In this document: in pieces, positions 29,868 through 39,490 of the stretch
How the letters are laid out: every line of letters starts with the position of its first letter
Position numbering within the stretch: position 1 is the first letter of the stretch
NCBI RefSeq assembly: GCF_001672915.1
Contig: NZ_LZKR01000107.1
Coordinates: 1 to 50,443, forward strand
From: Mycobacterium sp. 1245805.9
GTDB taxonomy: Bacteria; Actinomycetota; Actinomycetes; Mycobacteriales; Mycobacteriaceae
Direction of reading: 5' to 3'
DNA length: 50,443 nucleotides
The notes under the pieces: generated by a model
The model's input: the letters and a program-made list of their open reading frames with translations, nothing else
Told to the model about the DNA's origin: nothing
Databases searched by the model: none
Translations under genes and position numbers: made by a program

Positions 29868-31348
29868 CGACTGCTCGCGGGTAGGCCGATGCGCCGGTAG
29901 CGGCCCAGCCGCGCGGAGAGCCGCTCGGCGGAAGGTATTTCGCGCAGCGCGCATACCTCGGCGGCGATGGCGCGCGACAGCCGTTGAGAAAACTCGGCCG
30001 GTTCGTCCGCGGCGTCCGGATGCTCGGGGACGATGGCGTCGACGATTCCGGACTCCAAAAGGTCGGCCGACCGAATGCCTTGGGCCCCAGCAAGTTCCGG
30101 GGCATGTACGGTGTCGCGGTACACGATCGCGCTGGCGCCCTCCGGCGGCAGCGGCGCGAGCCAGCCGTGCAGCGCGGCCAGCACCCGGTCGGCCGGCACC
30201 ATCGCCAGCGCGGGACCGCCGCTGCCCTGGCCCAACAGCACCGACACCGTCGGCGTCTCCAGCGTGACGAGCTCGGCCAGGCACTGCGCGATCTGGCCGG
30301 CCAGCCCGCCCTCCTCGGCCTCGGCCGACAACGCCGGTCCGGCCGCGTCGATGAGCAGCACCAGCGGCAGCCGCAGCTCGGCGGCCAGCGCCATGCCGCG
30401 CCGGGCCTCGCGCAGCGACGCGGGCCCGACGAGCCCGCCGCTGATCCGCTGCTGCCCCAGCACCACCGCGGGCTGCCCGTTGAAGCGGGCCAGCGCCAGC
30501 AGGGTGGTCGCCGCCTCGCCGCGACCGGTGCCGGACAGCAGCACGCAGTCGGTGGCGCCGTGCCGCAGCAGGTGCCCGACGCCCGGGCGATCGGGCCGTC
30601 GCGAGGCGACGACGGAGTTCCACGCCGGCACGTCGGGCGTCGGCTCCGGTGGCGCTGCCGCGGGCGGCGCGTCGGGCGGATCGGCGATCACCCGCAGGGC
30701 GCGGTCCAGCGTCGGGCGCAGCTCGTCGAGCGCGACGACGCCGTCGATAACCCCGTGCCGCTGCAGGTTCTCCGCGGTTTGGACGCCGGCCGGGAACGGC
30801 TCGCCGTAGAGCAGCTGGTAGACGCGGGGCCCGAGGAAGCCGATCAGGGCGCCGGGCTCGGCGATCGTGATGTGGCCCAGCGAGCCCCAGGAGGCGAACA
30901 CGCCGCCGGTGGTCGGGTGGCGCAGGTAGACCAGGTAGGGCAGGTGTTCTCGTTTGTGCAGCGTGACGGCCGCGGCGATCTTCACCATTTGCAGGAACGC
31001 GACCGTGCCCTCCTGCATGCGGGTGCCGCCCGAGCTCGGGGAGGCCAGCAGCGGCAGCAGCTCGGCGGTGGCGCGCTCCACCGCGGCGGTGATTCGTTCG
31101 GCCGCGCCGACGCCGATCGAGCCGCCGAGGAAGTCGAATTCGCACACCACGACCGCGACGCGGCGCCCGCATATGCGGCCCTCGCCGGTCAGCACCGCTT
31201 CGTCCCGTCCGGTGGCGGCGCGGGCGTCGGCGAGCTCGCGCGCATAGGACTCGGACACCGGCACGGTCATCGGCTCGCTGTCCCAGCTGACGAACGAGCC
31301 CTCGTCGAGCACGGCATCCCGCAGTTGTTCGGTCGTGATACGAGTCAC
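29855..31348 (-). CDS. accD3: Acetyl/propionyl-CoA carboxylase carboxyltransferase AccD3
   Basis: This 497-residue carboxyltransferase has an N-terminal half resembling AccD (LTGEGRICGRRVAVVVCEFDFLGGSIG, SPSSGGTRMQEG, HPTTGGVFASWGSLGHITIAEPGALIGFLGPRV) and a C-terminal half resembling AccA (VVLGQQRISGG, LVLLIDAAGPALSAEAEEGGLAGQIAQ, LLGQGSGGPALAM). It is therefore a fused beta-alpha type lacking the zinc ribbon. It would supply malonyl-CoA-like substrates. The GTG start at 31346-31348 follows a TAGCCT -10 box by 6 bases (leaderless). The terminal ASSRKSP comes from the terminator repeat. The homologue is Rv0904c. Confidence 0.92.
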   Translation of the reverse strand: MTRITTEQLRDAVLDEGSFVSWDSEPMTVPVSESYARELADARAATGRDEAVLTGEGRICGRRVAVVVCEFDFLGGSIGVGAAERITAAVERATAELLPLLASPSSGGTRMQEGTVAFLQMVKIAAAVTLHKREHLPYLVYLRHPTTGGVFASWGSLGHITIAEPGALIGFLGPRVYQLLYGEPFPAGVQTAENLQRHGVIDGVVALDELRPTLDRALRVIADPPDAPPAAAPPEPTPDVPAWNSVVASRRPDRPGVGHLLRHGATDCVLLSGTGRGEAATTLLALARFNGQPAVVLGQQRISGGLVGPASLREARRGMALAAELRLPLVLLIDAAGPALSAEAEEGGLAGQIAQCLAELVTLETPTVSVLLGQGSGGPALAMVPADRVLAALHGWLAPLPPEGASAIVYRDTVHAPELAGAQGIRSADLLESGIVDAIVPEHPDAADEPAEFSQRLSRAIAAEVCALREIPSAERLSARLGRYRRIGLPASSRKSP

Positions 31349-31354
31349 CAGACG

Positions 31355-31368
31355 AGGCTATATAGGCT
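31355..31368. promoter_or_regulatory. Back-to-back -10 boxes of accD3 and echA6
   Basis: The gap between the divergent start codons is only 26 bases. It holds TAGCCT on the minus strand (31355-31360), ending 6 bases before the accD3 GTG, and TAGGCT on the plus strand (31363-31368), ending 6 bases before the echA6 ATG. Neither gene has a Shine-Dalgarno sequence. Both transcripts would be leaderless and their -35 regions would lie in the opposite gene. Confidence 0.55.
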
Positions 31369-31374
31369 GGGTGA

Positions 31375-32109
31375 ATGATCGGCGTCACCCAGACCGAAGC
31401 CGTTATGACCATCGAGCTGCAGCGTCCCGAGCGCCGCAATGCCCTGAATTCCCAGCTCGTCGACGAGTTGCGCGAGGCGATCCAGAAGGCCGGAGACGAC
31501 GGGTCGACGCGCGTGATCGTGCTCACCGGGCAGGGCACCGTGTTCTGCGCTGGCGCGGACCTGTCGGGCGACGCCTTCGCCGCCGACTACCCAGACCGGC
31601 TCATCGAGCTGCACAAGGTCATGGATGCGGCGCCGATACCGGTGATCGGCGCGATCAACGGCCCGGCCATCGGCGCCGGCCTGCAGCTGGCCATGCAGTG
31701 CGACCTGCGGGTCGCCGCACCGGACGCGTTCTTCCAGTTTCCGACCTCGAAATACGGCCTGGCCCTTGACAACTGGAGCATCCGCCGGTTGTCTTCGCTG
31801 GTCGGTCACGGGCGTGCCCGCGCGATGTTGCTGACCGCGGAGAAACTGACCACCGAGGTGGCGCTGCAGACCGGAATGGTCAACCGCATCGGGACGTTGG
31901 CCGACGCGCAGGCCTGGGCCGCCGAGGTGGCGCAGCTGGCCCCGCTGGCGATCCAGCACGCCAAGCGGGTGCTCAACGACGACGGCGCCATCGAGGAGGC
32001 CTGGCCGGAGCACAAGGAGCTCTTCGACAGGGCCTGGGCCAGTCAGGACGTCGTCGAGGCGCAGGTCGCGCGGATCGAGAAGCGGCCACCGAAGTTCCAG
32101 GGAGCCTGA
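31375..32109 (+). CDS. echA6: EchA6, non-catalytic crotonase-fold fatty acid carrier
   Basis: The 244-residue protein has the crotonase fold: [33 protein letters not shown] (oxyanion-hole loop) and [30 protein letters not shown]. The positions used for catalysis by true enoyl-CoA hydratases are not glutamates. M. tuberculosis EchA6 (Rv0905), nearly identical over this length, shuttles fatty acyl-CoA to FAS-II for mycolic acid synthesis and is a drug target (established). It is divergent from accD3 and followed 5 bases later by the metallo-beta-lactamase-fold gene. Confidence 0.95.
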   Translation: MIGVTQTEAVMTIELQRPERRNALNSQLVDELREAIQKAGDDGSTRVIVLTGQGTVFCAGADLSGDAFAADYPDRLIELHKVMDAAPIPVIGAINGPAIGAGLQLAMQCDLRVAAPDAFFQFPTSKYGLALDNWSIRRLSSLVGHGRARAMLLTAEKLTTEVALQTGMVNRIGTLADAQAWAAEVAQLAPLAIQHAKRVLNDDGAIEEAWPEHKELFDRAWASQDVVEAQVARIEKRPPKFQGA

Positions 32110-32114
32110 CAGTC

Positions 32115-33233
32115 ATGCCGCGGGGGGCGCTGCGACTGGCCGCCGGCACGGCCTCGCTGGCGGTCGGCAGTTGGTTGGTGCGTGCGCTGCACGGCGCGCC
32201 GGCCGCCCTCGGTGCGTCGCCCGCCTCGATCCGCGCGGTGGTGGAGGGGTCGCCGCATTATTCCGACGGCGCGTTCGTCAACCTCGACCCGGCGTCGATC
32301 TACAAGATGAACCGCGAGGAGCTGCGGCTCATCGTGTGGGAGTTCCTGGGTAACCGTGGCGGCAGCCGTCCGCGGGCGCCGATCCCGCTGGCCGCCCCGG
32401 AAATATTCGACGGCGACGCCGCCCGGCTGGCGGTCAGCTGGTTCGGTCACTCGACCGCGCTGCTGGAAATCGACGGCTACCGCGTGCTGACCGATCCGGT
32501 CTGGAGCAACCGATGCTCGCCGTCGGACACCGTCGGGCCCCAGCGGCTGCACCCGCCGCCGGTGCAACTGGAAGGGCTGCCCGCCGTCGACGCGGTGGTG
32601 ATCAGCCACGACCACTACGACCACCTCGACATCGACACCGTCATGGCGCTGACATACACGCAGCGGGCCCCGTTCTTCGTGCCGCTCGGGGTCGGCGCCC
32701 ACCTGCGCGCGTGGGGGATTCCCGAGCACCGCATCATCGAACTCGACTGGCATCAGGGCGCCAAGCTCGACGAGCTCACGGTGATTTGCATGCCGGCGCG
32801 GCACTTTTCGGGCCGCTTCTTCGATCGCAACACCACGCTGTGGGCGTCGTGGGCCTTTCTTGGTCCCCGCCACCGCGCCTATTTCGGCGGCGACACGGGT
32901 TACACCAAGAGCTTCGCGCAGATCGGGGCCGACCACGGCCCGTTCGACCTGACCCTGTTGCCGATCGGCGCCTACAACACTGCGTGGCCGGACATCCACA
33001 TGAACCCGGAGGAGGCGGTTCGCGCGCACCTGGACGTCACCGACTCGGGGTCGGGACTGCTGGTGCCGGTCCACTGGGGGACTTTCCGGCTGGCCCCCCA
33101 CCCATGGGCCGAGCCCGTCGAGCGGTTGCTCGCGGCGGCGGACCCCGCCAGGGTCGAGGTGGCCGTGCCGTTGCCCGGCCAGCGCATCGATCCCGCCGCA
33201 CCGCGCAGGTTCAATCCCTGGTGGCGGCTCTGA
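32115..33233 (+). CDS. Metallo-beta-lactamase-fold hydrolase, NAPE-PLD/UlaG-like (Rv0906 homologue)
   Basis: This 372-residue protein starts with a hydrophobic segment (residues 5-33) that may anchor it to the membrane. The metal site is clear: HDHYDHLD at residues 165-172, WFGHSTALLEIDG before it, MPARHFSGRFF and YFGGDTGY after it. The pattern fits the N-acyl-phosphatidylethanolamine phospholipase D-like group rather than a beta-lactamase. ATG 32115 lies 5 bases after echA6, so the two are probably cotranscribed and a lipid substrate is plausible. Confidence 0.9.
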   Translation: MPRGALRLAAGTASLAVGSWLVRALHGAPAALGASPASIRAVVEGSPHYSDGAFVNLDPASIYKMNREELRLIVWEFLGNRGGSRPRAPIPLAAPEIFDGDAARLAVSWFGHSTALLEIDGYRVLTDPVWSNRCSPSDTVGPQRLHPPPVQLEGLPAVDAVVISHDHYDHLDIDTVMALTYTQRAPFFVPLGVGAHLRAWGIPEHRIIELDWHQGAKLDELTVICMPARHFSGRFFDRNTTLWASWAFLGPRHRAYFGGDTGYTKSFAQIGADHGPFDLTLLPIGAYNTAWPDIHMNPEEAVRAHLDVTDSGSGLLVPVHWGTFRLAPHPWAEPVERLLAAADPARVEVAVPLPGQRIDPAAPRRFNPWWRL

Positions 33234-33472
33234 CTCGTTAGAGCTCGGGTTGGTCGCGCTCGTACACCGCCACCCGATCGTGTTGGCCCCACCATTATGC
33301 GACCGTCGCCTGTGGCGCCGCCTTGGCCGTCGCCGACGTAGATGACGCGATTCCCTTGTAGGTCAGTCCGTGTCGAAGACCTTTCGCCGCGCCCTCTTGC
33401 AGATAAATGTGGCGCCGCGTCGTGTCCGCGGCGGCTCCGGGATGTTAAGTCCGGCGCGCACCGTCGCCGCGC

Positions 33473-33478
33473 TAAAGT
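33473..33478 (+). promoter_or_regulatory. -10 box of the serine hydrolase lipoprotein gene
   Basis: TAAAGT fits TANNNT and ends 8 bases before ATG 33487, predicting a leader of about one base. The rest of the 253-base gap from 33234 holds no complete gene; a possible minus-strand coding remnant is described in the findings. Confidence 0.45.
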
Positions 33479-33486
33479 GAGCGGCC

Positions 33487-35067
33487 ATGACGAAACGCGC
33501 CGCGACGGTCGCGTCGCTGGTTTTGCTCGCGTTGACGGCGTGTGGGCCCGCGCGTCCGGTGTCCGCCCCACCGCCCGCGGTGTCCGGCGCGCCGCCCAAC
33601 GAGGTGTCGGGCGTGGCGATCCCCGCCGGCCGGATCGACCAGGCCGTGTCCAAGGTCGACGGCCTGGTCGGCGAGCTGATGAAAAGCACCGGCATCCCCG
33701 GCATGGCCGTCGCCATCGTTCATGGCGGTAAGACCATATACGCCAAGGGCTTTGGGGTCAGGGACGCAAGCAAGAGCGATGGGCCGGACAACAAGGTCTA
33801 CGCCGACACCGTCTTTCAATTGGCGTCGGTATCGAAATCGGTCGGGTCGACGGTGGTGGCACACGAGGTCGCCGACAACGCCGTCACCTGGGACACGCCC
33901 GTGGTGTCCAGGCTGCCGTGGTTCGCGCTGCGTGACCCGTGTGTCACCGGCCACGTGACCATCGCCGACCTGTACTCGCATCGGTCCGGGCTGCCCGACC
34001 ACGCCGGTGACAAGCTGGAGGCCCTGGGCTACGACCGCCGACAGGTGCTCGACCGCCTGAAGTATCTGGCGCTGGCGCCCTTCCGGAACAGCTACGCCTA
34101 CACCAACTTCGGTGTGACCGCGGCCGCCGAGGCGGTCGCGGCCGCGGCGGGCAAGACATGGGAGGACCTGTCTGCGGACGTGTTGTACCGCCCGCTGGGG
34201 ATGACGGCGACGAGTTCGCGGCTCGCCGACTTCCTCGCCAGGCCCGACCACGCCGTCAACCACGTCAAGGTCGGCGACAAGTGGGAGCCGCGGTTCCAGC
34301 GCGATCCGGATCAGCAGTCGCCCGCGGGCGGGGTGAGCTCCTCGGTCAACGACATGGCGCACTGGCTGATCATGTTGTTGGGCAACGGGACCTACGAGGG
34401 CCAGCGGATCGCCTCGCCGGAAGCCCTGCTGCCGGCCACCACCGCGCAGGTGATCGCGTCTCCCGCGACGACGCCGAAGGCGCGCTCCGGTTTCTACGGC
34501 TACGGCTTCAATGTGTCGGTGACGTCGTCGGGCCGCACCGAGTACAGCCATTCCGGCGCCTTCGCGTTGGGGGCGGCGACGAACTTCGTGGTGCTGCCGT
34601 CGGAGGATGTGGGCATCATCGCGCTGACGAACGCGGCACCGATCGGTGTGCCGGAGACGCTGACCGCCGAGTTCATGGATCTGGTGCAGTACGGCGAGGT
34701 TCGGGAAAACTGGGCCGAGCTGTACAAGCAGGCGATCGGCTGGATGAACAACCCGGAAGGATCGCTGGTCGGAAAGCAGCCCCCGCCCAACCCAGCCCCC
34801 GCGCGACCGCTGCGCGACTACGTCGGCGTCTATGCCAGCGACTACTGGGGGCCGGCCGTCGTGACCGAGCGCGACGGCGCGCTGCAGCTGTCGCTGGGGC
34901 CGAAGAATCGGACGTTCACCTTGGCGCACTGGGACGGCGACACCTTCACCTTCCCGGTGTCGGACGAAAACGCCCCGCCCGGAACGATTTCCAAAGCTGT
35001 GTTTTCCGGCCGTGCCCTGAACCTCGAATACTTCGACTCCGACAAGTTGGGAACCTTCACCCGATGA
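33487..35067 (+). CDS. Beta-lactamase-family serine hydrolase lipoprotein (Rv0907 homologue)
   Basis: The 526-residue protein has a lipoprotein signal with lipobox LTAC (Cys19), a Pro-rich linker, and a class C beta-lactamase/DD-peptidase-like domain. It has the SxxK motif in LASVSKSVG, the YxN motif in YAYTNFGV and a HSGAF third motif in place of KTG. A C-terminal domain (about 120 residues, from [16 protein letters not shown]) follows, as in Pab87/LACTB-type esterases. It is expected to act outside the membrane on peptidoglycan peptides or esters. Its stop overlaps ctpE by ATGA. Confidence 0.91.
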   Translation: MTKRAATVASLVLLALTACGPARPVSAPPPAVSGAPPNEVSGVAIPAGRIDQAVSKVDGLVGELMKSTGIPGMAVAIVHGGKTIYAKGFGVRDASKSDGPDNKVYADTVFQLASVSKSVGSTVVAHEVADNAVTWDTPVVSRLPWFALRDPCVTGHVTIADLYSHRSGLPDHAGDKLEALGYDRRQVLDRLKYLALAPFRNSYAYTNFGVTAAAEAVAAAAGKTWEDLSADVLYRPLGMTATSSRLADFLARPDHAVNHVKVGDKWEPRFQRDPDQQSPAGGVSSSVNDMAHWLIMLLGNGTYEGQRIASPEALLPATTAQVIASPATTPKARSGFYGYGFNVSVTSSGRTEYSHSGAFALGAATNFVVLPSEDVGIIALTNAAPIGVPETLTAEFMDLVQYGEVRENWAELYKQAIGWMNNPEGSLVGKQPPPNPAPARPLRDYVGVYASDYWGPAVVTERDGALQLSLGPKNRTFTLAHWDGDTFTFPVSDENAPPGTISKAVFSGRALNLEYFDSDKLGTFTR

Positions 35068-37451
35068 TCGCGGGCCTTACCGATGCCGAGGTGGCACAGC
35101 GGGTCGCCGAGGGCAAGAGCAACGCCGTCCCGGAACGCGCCACCCGCAGCGTCGCGGCCATCGTTCGGGCCAACGTCTTCACCCGAATCAACGCGATCCT
35201 CGGCGTCCTGCTGGCGATCGTGCTGGCGACGGGCTCGGTGATCAATGGCCTGTTCGGCCTGCTCATCATCGCCAACAGCGTCATCGGCATGGTGCAGGAG
35301 ATCCGGGCCAAGCAGACGTTGGACAAGCTCGCGATCGTCGGGCAGGCGAAACCGTTGGTGCGCAGGAAATCCGGGACCACCACGCTGATGCCCGGAGAGG
35401 TCGTGCTGGACGACATCATCGAGCTTGGCTCCGGCGACCAGGTCGTCGTCGACGGCGAGGTCGTAGAGGGGGAGAACCTCGAGGTCGACGAATCGCTGCT
35501 GACCGGCGAGGCGGACCCGATCACCAAGGCCCCGGGCGACGCCGTGATGTCCGGCAGCTTCGTCGTCACCGGCGTCGGCGCCTACCGCGCCACCAAGGTC
35601 GGCCCGGAGGCCTATGCCGCCAAGCTCGCCGAGGAGGCCAGCAAGTTCAGCCTGGTGAAATCCGAACTGCGCAACGGGATCAACCGAATCTTGCAGTTCG
35701 TCACCTACCTGTTGTGGCCGGCCGGGCTGCTGACGATCTACACCCAATTCTTCACCACGCACGCCGGCTGGCGGGAGTCGGTGCTGCGGACAGTGGGCGC
35801 GCTGGTGCCGATGGTGCCCGAAGGGCTGGTCCTGCTGACGTCGGTCGCGTTCGCGGTCGGGGTCGTCCGGCTCGGCCAACGCCAATGCCTGGTGCAAGAA
35901 CTGCCCGCGATCGAGGGATTGGCGCGCGTCGACGTGGTGTGCGCCGACAAGACCGGCACCCTGACCGAAAGCGGCATGCGGGTCTCCGAGGTCGAGGAGC
36001 TCTCGCAATCCGAACCGGTCGCCGACGCGCTGGCCTCGCTGGCCGCGGCCGACGCCCGCCCCAACGCGAGCATGCGGGCGATCGCCGAAACCTGTGACCG
36101 GCCCCCGGGGTGGATCCCCACCGCGACTGCGCCTTTCAAATCGGCCACCAAATGGAGCGGCGTGTCCTTCGGCGACCGCGGCGACTGGGTGATCGGCGCG
36201 CCCGACGTGCTGCTGGATCCGGCGTCGGAGGCCGCCGAACGCGCCGAGGGCATCGGGGCCCGCGGGCTGCGGGTACTGCTACTCGGTCGCGCCGAGGTGG
36301 CCGTGGATCACCCCGACGCGCCGGGCCGCGTCACCCCGGTCGCACTGGTGGTGCTCGAGCAGAAGGTGCGCCCCGACGCACGCGACACGCTGGATTATTT
36401 TGCGGCCCAAGATGTCTCGGTCAAGGTGATCTCGGGCGACAACGCCGTGTCCGTCGGCGCCGTCGCCGGCAAGCTCGGGCTGCGCGGCGACACGATGGAC
36501 GCGCGTCAACTGCCAACGGACCCGGCCGAGTTGGCCGACGCGCTGGACAGCCACACCACGTTCGGGCGGGTGCGGCCAGACCAGAAGCGCGCCATCGTGC
36601 GGGCGCTGCAATCGCACGGCCACAGCGTGGCGATGACCGGCGACGGCGTCAACGACGTGCTGGCGCTCAAGGACGCCGACATCGGGGTCGCGATGGGCGC
36701 CGGCAGCCCGGCGTCGCGCGCGGTCGCGCAGATCGTCTTGCTGGACAACAGGTTTGCCACGCTGCCGTATGTCGTCGGCGAGGGCCGGCGGGTGATCGGC
36801 AACATCGAGCGGGTCGCCAGCCTGTTCTTGACCAAGACGGTGTACTCGGTGCTGCTGGCGCTGTTCGTGGGCATCGAATGCCTGCTCGCCAAGCCGCTCA
36901 AGGCCGACCCGCTGCTGTACCCGTTTCAGCCGATCCACGTCACCATCGCGGCGTGGTTCACCATCGGCATCCCGTCGTTCATCCTGTCGCTGGCACCCAA
37001 CAACGAACGCGCGTACCCGGGCTTCGTGCGCCGGGTGGTGTCGTCGGCGCTGCCGTCCGGCCTCGTCGTCGGCGCGGCGACGTTCGCCTCCTACCTGGTG
37101 GCCTACCACGGGCGTCACGCCGACTTCCGCCAACAGGAGCAGGCGTCGACGGCGGCACTGATCACGTTGCTGGTGACCGCGCTGTGGGTGCTCGCGGTGG
37201 CGGCGCGGCCCTACCAGTGGTGGCGGGTGGCGCTGGTCGCGTTCTCCGCCCTGGCGTACGTGGTGATCTTCGGCCTCCCGCTGGCGCAGGAGAAGTTCCT
37301 GCTCGACCCGTCGAACCCGAGGGTGACGTCGGCCGCGGTGGCGATCGGGGTGGTGGGCGCCGCGGCGATCGAGGCGACGTGGTGGATCCGGGCCCGGCTG
37401 CTGGGGGTGCGACCGCGGCTGTGGCGGGAGCCGGTGACGGCCGGCAAGTAA
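35064..37451 (+). CDS. ctpE: P-type ATPase CtpE (calcium transporter)
   Basis: The 795-residue P-type ATPase has the phosphorylation motif [11 protein letters not shown], the actuator loop LLTGEAD, the membrane motif MVPEGLVLL, the hinge [18 protein letters not shown] and ten predicted membrane helices. M. smegmatis CtpE has been shown to take part in calcium uptake. The metal-binding membrane motif PEGL is the type found in Ca/Mg pumps rather than CPC heavy-metal pumps. The start ATG 35064 overlaps the lipoprotein stop (ATGA), although the frame is open for over 900 bases upstream. The homologue is Rv0908. Confidence 0.95.
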   Translation: MIAGLTDAEVAQRVAEGKSNAVPERATRSVAAIVRANVFTRINAILGVLLAIVLATGSVINGLFGLLIIANSVIGMVQEIRAKQTLDKLAIVGQAKPLVRRKSGTTTLMPGEVVLDDIIELGSGDQVVVDGEVVEGENLEVDESLLTGEADPITKAPGDAVMSGSFVVTGVGAYRATKVGPEAYAAKLAEEASKFSLVKSELRNGINRILQFVTYLLWPAGLLTIYTQFFTTHAGWRESVLRTVGALVPMVPEGLVLLTSVAFAVGVVRLGQRQCLVQELPAIEGLARVDVVCADKTGTLTESGMRVSEVEELSQSEPVADALASLAAADARPNASMRAIAETCDRPPGWIPTATAPFKSATKWSGVSFGDRGDWVIGAPDVLLDPASEAAERAEGIGARGLRVLLLGRAEVAVDHPDAPGRVTPVALVVLEQKVRPDARDTLDYFAAQDVSVKVISGDNAVSVGAVAGKLGLRGDTMDARQLPTDPAELADALDSHTTFGRVRPDQKRAIVRALQSHGHSVAMTGDGVNDVLALKDADIGVAMGAGSPASRAVAQIVLLDNRFATLPYVVGEGRRVIGNIERVASLFLTKTVYSVLLALFVGIECLLAKPLKADPLLYPFQPIHVTIAAWFTIGIPSFILSLAPNNERAYPGFVRRVVSSALPSGLVVGAATFASYLVAYHGRHADFRQQEQASTAALITLLVTALWVLAVAARPYQWWRVALVAFSALAYVVIFGLPLAQEKFLLDPSNPRVTSAAVAIGVVGAAAIEATWWIRARLLGVRPRLWREPVTAGK

Positions 37452-37485
37452 AATTCCGGGCGGATCCTCGGGGAAGGGGAGCGAG

Positions 37486-37671
37486 ATGGGATTCCTGGAC
37501 AAGGCCAAGGACCTGTTGGCGCAGAACGCCGACAAGGTCGAAACGGCGATCGACAAGGCCGGCGAATTCGTCGACGACAAGACGCAGGGCAAGTACTCCG
37601 ACACCATCCACAAGGTGCAGGAAGAGGCGAAGAAGGCCGCCGACTCCGCCACCTCCGACGACCACAACTAG
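37486..37671 (+). CDS. Antitoxin-like protein, MT0933 family (Rv0909 homologue)
   Basis: The 61-residue, strongly charged helical protein ([28 protein letters not shown] with hydrophobic residues spaced like an amphipathic helix) belongs to the MT0933 antitoxin-like family (PF14013). ATG 37486 follows GGGGAAGGGGAGCGAG. It is 5 bases upstream of an SRPBCC-fold gene; in M. tuberculosis the Rv0909-Rv0910 pair is listed as a toxin-antitoxin module. Confidence 0.88.
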   Translation: MGFLDKAKDLLAQNADKVETAIDKAGEFVDDKTQGKYSDTIHKVQEEAKKAADSATSDDHN

Positions 37672-37676
37672 AGCGC

Positions 37677-38150
37677 ATGGCGAAACTCTCCGGATCGATC
37701 GACGTACCACTGCCGCCCGAGGTGGCCTGGAAGCACGCCTCCGACCTGTCGCGGTACAAGGACTGGCTGACCATCCACCGGGTGTGGCGCAGCACGCTGC
37801 CCGACGACATCGACAAGGGGACGGTCGTCGAGTCGATCGTCGAGGTCAAGGGCATGTACAACCGCATCAAGTGGACGGTCGTGCGCTACAAGCCGCCCGA
37901 AGGCATGACCCTCAACGGCGACGGCGTCGGCGGCGTCAAGGTGAAGCTGATGGCCAAGGTGCGGCCCGCGGACGAGGGCTCCACCGTCGGCTTTGACGTG
38001 CACCTCGGCGGTCCCGCGCTGTTCGGGCCGATCGGCATGATCGTGGCCGCCGCGCTGCGCAGCGACATCAACCAATCGCTGCAGAACTTCGTCAGGGTGT
38101 TCACCGCCGCCGATCCGCACACCAACGGTGACGGCGGCGTCCGTCGCTGA
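37677..38150 (+). CDS. SRPBCC-fold protein, candidate toxin (Rv0910 homologue)
   Basis: This 157-residue START-like protein shows LSGSIDVPLPPEVAWKHASDLSRYKDWLTIH, a middle VVESIVEVKGMYNRIKWTVVRYKPP and a last long helix (FVRVFTAA region) after ALRSDINQSLQN. The M. tuberculosis orthologue is annotated as the toxin of the Rv0909-Rv0910 pair. No nuclease or kinase motif is visible, so any toxicity would work by a different route, perhaps by binding a lipid or small ligand. ATG 37677 follows the antitoxin stop by 5 bases. Confidence 0.88.
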   Translation: MAKLSGSIDVPLPPEVAWKHASDLSRYKDWLTIHRVWRSTLPDDIDKGTVVESIVEVKGMYNRIKWTVVRYKPPEGMTLNGDGVGGVKVKLMAKVRPADEGSTVGFDVHLGGPALFGPIGMIVAAALRSDINQSLQNFVRVFTAADPHTNGDGGVRR

Positions 38151-38187
38151 TCGCCCGCCGATGAGTTTTCTTCTCGGCGGTAGTCGA

Positions 38188-38223
38188 TAGGTGTGAACCC
38201 CGATGACGGGGTCCAGACACCTA
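38188..38223 (+). promoter_or_regulatory. Two-part inverted repeat directly before the ribosome site of the VOC gene
   Basis: TAGGTGT (38188-38194) pairs with ACACCTA (38217-38223), and CCCCG (38198-38202) with CGGGG (38207-38211) around ATGA. The structure ends one base before the CAGGAGG ribosome site (38224-38230) of the gene starting at 38239. It could be an operator or an RNA hairpin that affects translation. No known riboswitch class is recognised. Confidence 0.55.
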
Positions 38224-38238
38224 CAGGAGGAGATCATC

Positions 38239-39012
38239 GTGCCCACCCGTGACGGCGCGCCGCTGGGCGCACCCTGCTGGATCGACCTGACGACGTCGGA
38301 CCTGGACCGCGCCCAGGACTTCTACGGCACGGTGTTCGGCTGGACGTTCGAGTCCGCCGGGCCCGAGTATGGCGGATACGTTAACGCCGCCAAGGACGGC
38401 CACCCCGTCGCGGGCCTGATGGCCAACCGCCCCGAGTTCGGGTCGCCGGACCAGTGGGCCACCTACTTCCACACCGCGGACGTCAATGCGACGGTGTCCG
38501 CGATAACCGCGGCGGGTGGCTCGCTGTGCATGGGGCCGATGGAAGTCCCGGCCAAGGGCCACATGGCCGTGGCGACCGACCCGTCCGGAGCGTTCTTCGG
38601 GCTGTGGCAGCCGTTGCAGCACCACGGCTTCAATGTGATCGGGGAGGCCGGCTCCCCCGTATGGCACCAGCTGACCACGCGTGACTTCCGTGCCGCGGTC
38701 GACTTCTACCGCGAGGTGTTCGCATGGAAGACCGAGCAGGTTGGTGACACCGACGAATTCCGTTACACCACGGCGTCGTTCGGCGACCAACAGCTGCTCG
38801 GCGTGATGGACGGCACCGCCTTCCTGCCCGAGGGCGTGCCGTCAAACTGGAGCATCTTCTTCGGCGCCGAGGACGTCGACAAGACGCTGGCGGTGATCGT
38901 CGACAACGGCGGCGCGGTGGTGCAGGCGGCCGAGGACACCCCGTACGGACGGTTGGCGGCGGCGACCGACCCGACGGGCGTCGTCTTCAACCTGTCGTCG
39001 CTGCAGAGCTAG
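38239..39012 (+). CDS. Two-domain VOC/glyoxalase-like protein (Rv0911 homologue)
   Basis: The 257-residue protein is a tandem of two VOC modules. Domain 1 (residues 8-120) starts GAPCWIDLTTSDLDRAQDFYGTVFGWTFES and ends VATDPSGAFFGLWQP; domain 2 (residues 133-255) starts SPVWHQLTTRDFRAAVDFYREVFAWKTE and ends AATDPTGVVFNLSS. Function is unknown; relatives bind metals or hydrophobic ligands. The GTG start at 38239 has AGGAGG at 38225-38230. Confidence 0.9.
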   Translation: MPTRDGAPLGAPCWIDLTTSDLDRAQDFYGTVFGWTFESAGPEYGGYVNAAKDGHPVAGLMANRPEFGSPDQWATYFHTADVNATVSAITAAGGSLCMGPMEVPAKGHMAVATDPSGAFFGLWQPLQHHGFNVIGEAGSPVWHQLTTRDFRAAVDFYREVFAWKTEQVGDTDEFRYTTASFGDQQLLGVMDGTAFLPEGVPSNWSIFFGAEDVDKTLAVIVDNGGAVVQAAEDTPYGRLAAATDPTGVVFNLSSLQS

Positions 39013-39048
39013 CGGGCGTTAATCACACGGGCGCAGGGGCGGGTCGGC

Positions 39049-39054
39049 TAATCT
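39049..39054 (+). promoter_or_regulatory. -10 box of the Rv0912-like gene (leaderless)
   Basis: TAATCT fits TANNNT and ends 7 bases before ATG 39062, with CCCAACC and no ribosome site between. This predicts a leaderless transcript for the small membrane protein. Confidence 0.5.
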
Positions 39055-39061
39055 CCCAACC

Positions 39062-39487
39062 ATGACTCGCCGCCTGCGCCCTGGTTGGCTGGTGGCGTTT
39101 TTCGCGCTGCTCATCTCGGCCAGCACTTGGATGCCGTGGCTGACGACGGCGGCGGGCGGCGGGGGCTGGGCCAACGCCATCGGCGGGACGCACGGCAACC
39201 TGATATTGCCGAAGGGCTTCGGCGCGGGACAGCTCATCGTGTTGCTGTCCTCGACGCTGCTGGTGACGGGGGCGATGGTCGGCCGCGGCCTGTCGGCGAA
39301 GATTGCTTCGGTTGCGGCGCTGGTCATTTCGCTGCTGATCGTGGGGCTCACGGTGTGGTACTACAAGCTCAACGTCAACCCGCCGGTGTCGGCGGAATAC
39401 GGCCTTTACGTCGGCGCCGTCGGCGCGGCCTTCGCGGTGGCGTGCTCGCTGATGGCGGTGATCACGGCGCTGACTTCCCGTCGGTGA
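39062..39487 (+). CDS. Four-helix membrane protein (Rv0912 homologue)
   Basis: The 141-residue protein has four hydrophobic helices at about residues 8-25, 57-73, 79-99 and 114-137, joined by short loops. One loop of about 30 residues after helix 1 carries GGGGWANAIGGTHGNL. Function is unknown; no catalytic motif is visible. The stop is 3 bases from the convergent VOC gene. Confidence 0.85.
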   Translation: MTRRLRPGWLVAFFALLISASTWMPWLTTAAGGGGWANAIGGTHGNLILPKGFGAGQLIVLLSSTLLVTGAMVGRGLSAKIASVAALVISLLIVGLTVWYYKLNVNPPVSAEYGLYVGAVGAAFAVACSLMAVITALTSRR

Positions 39488-39490
39488 CGC

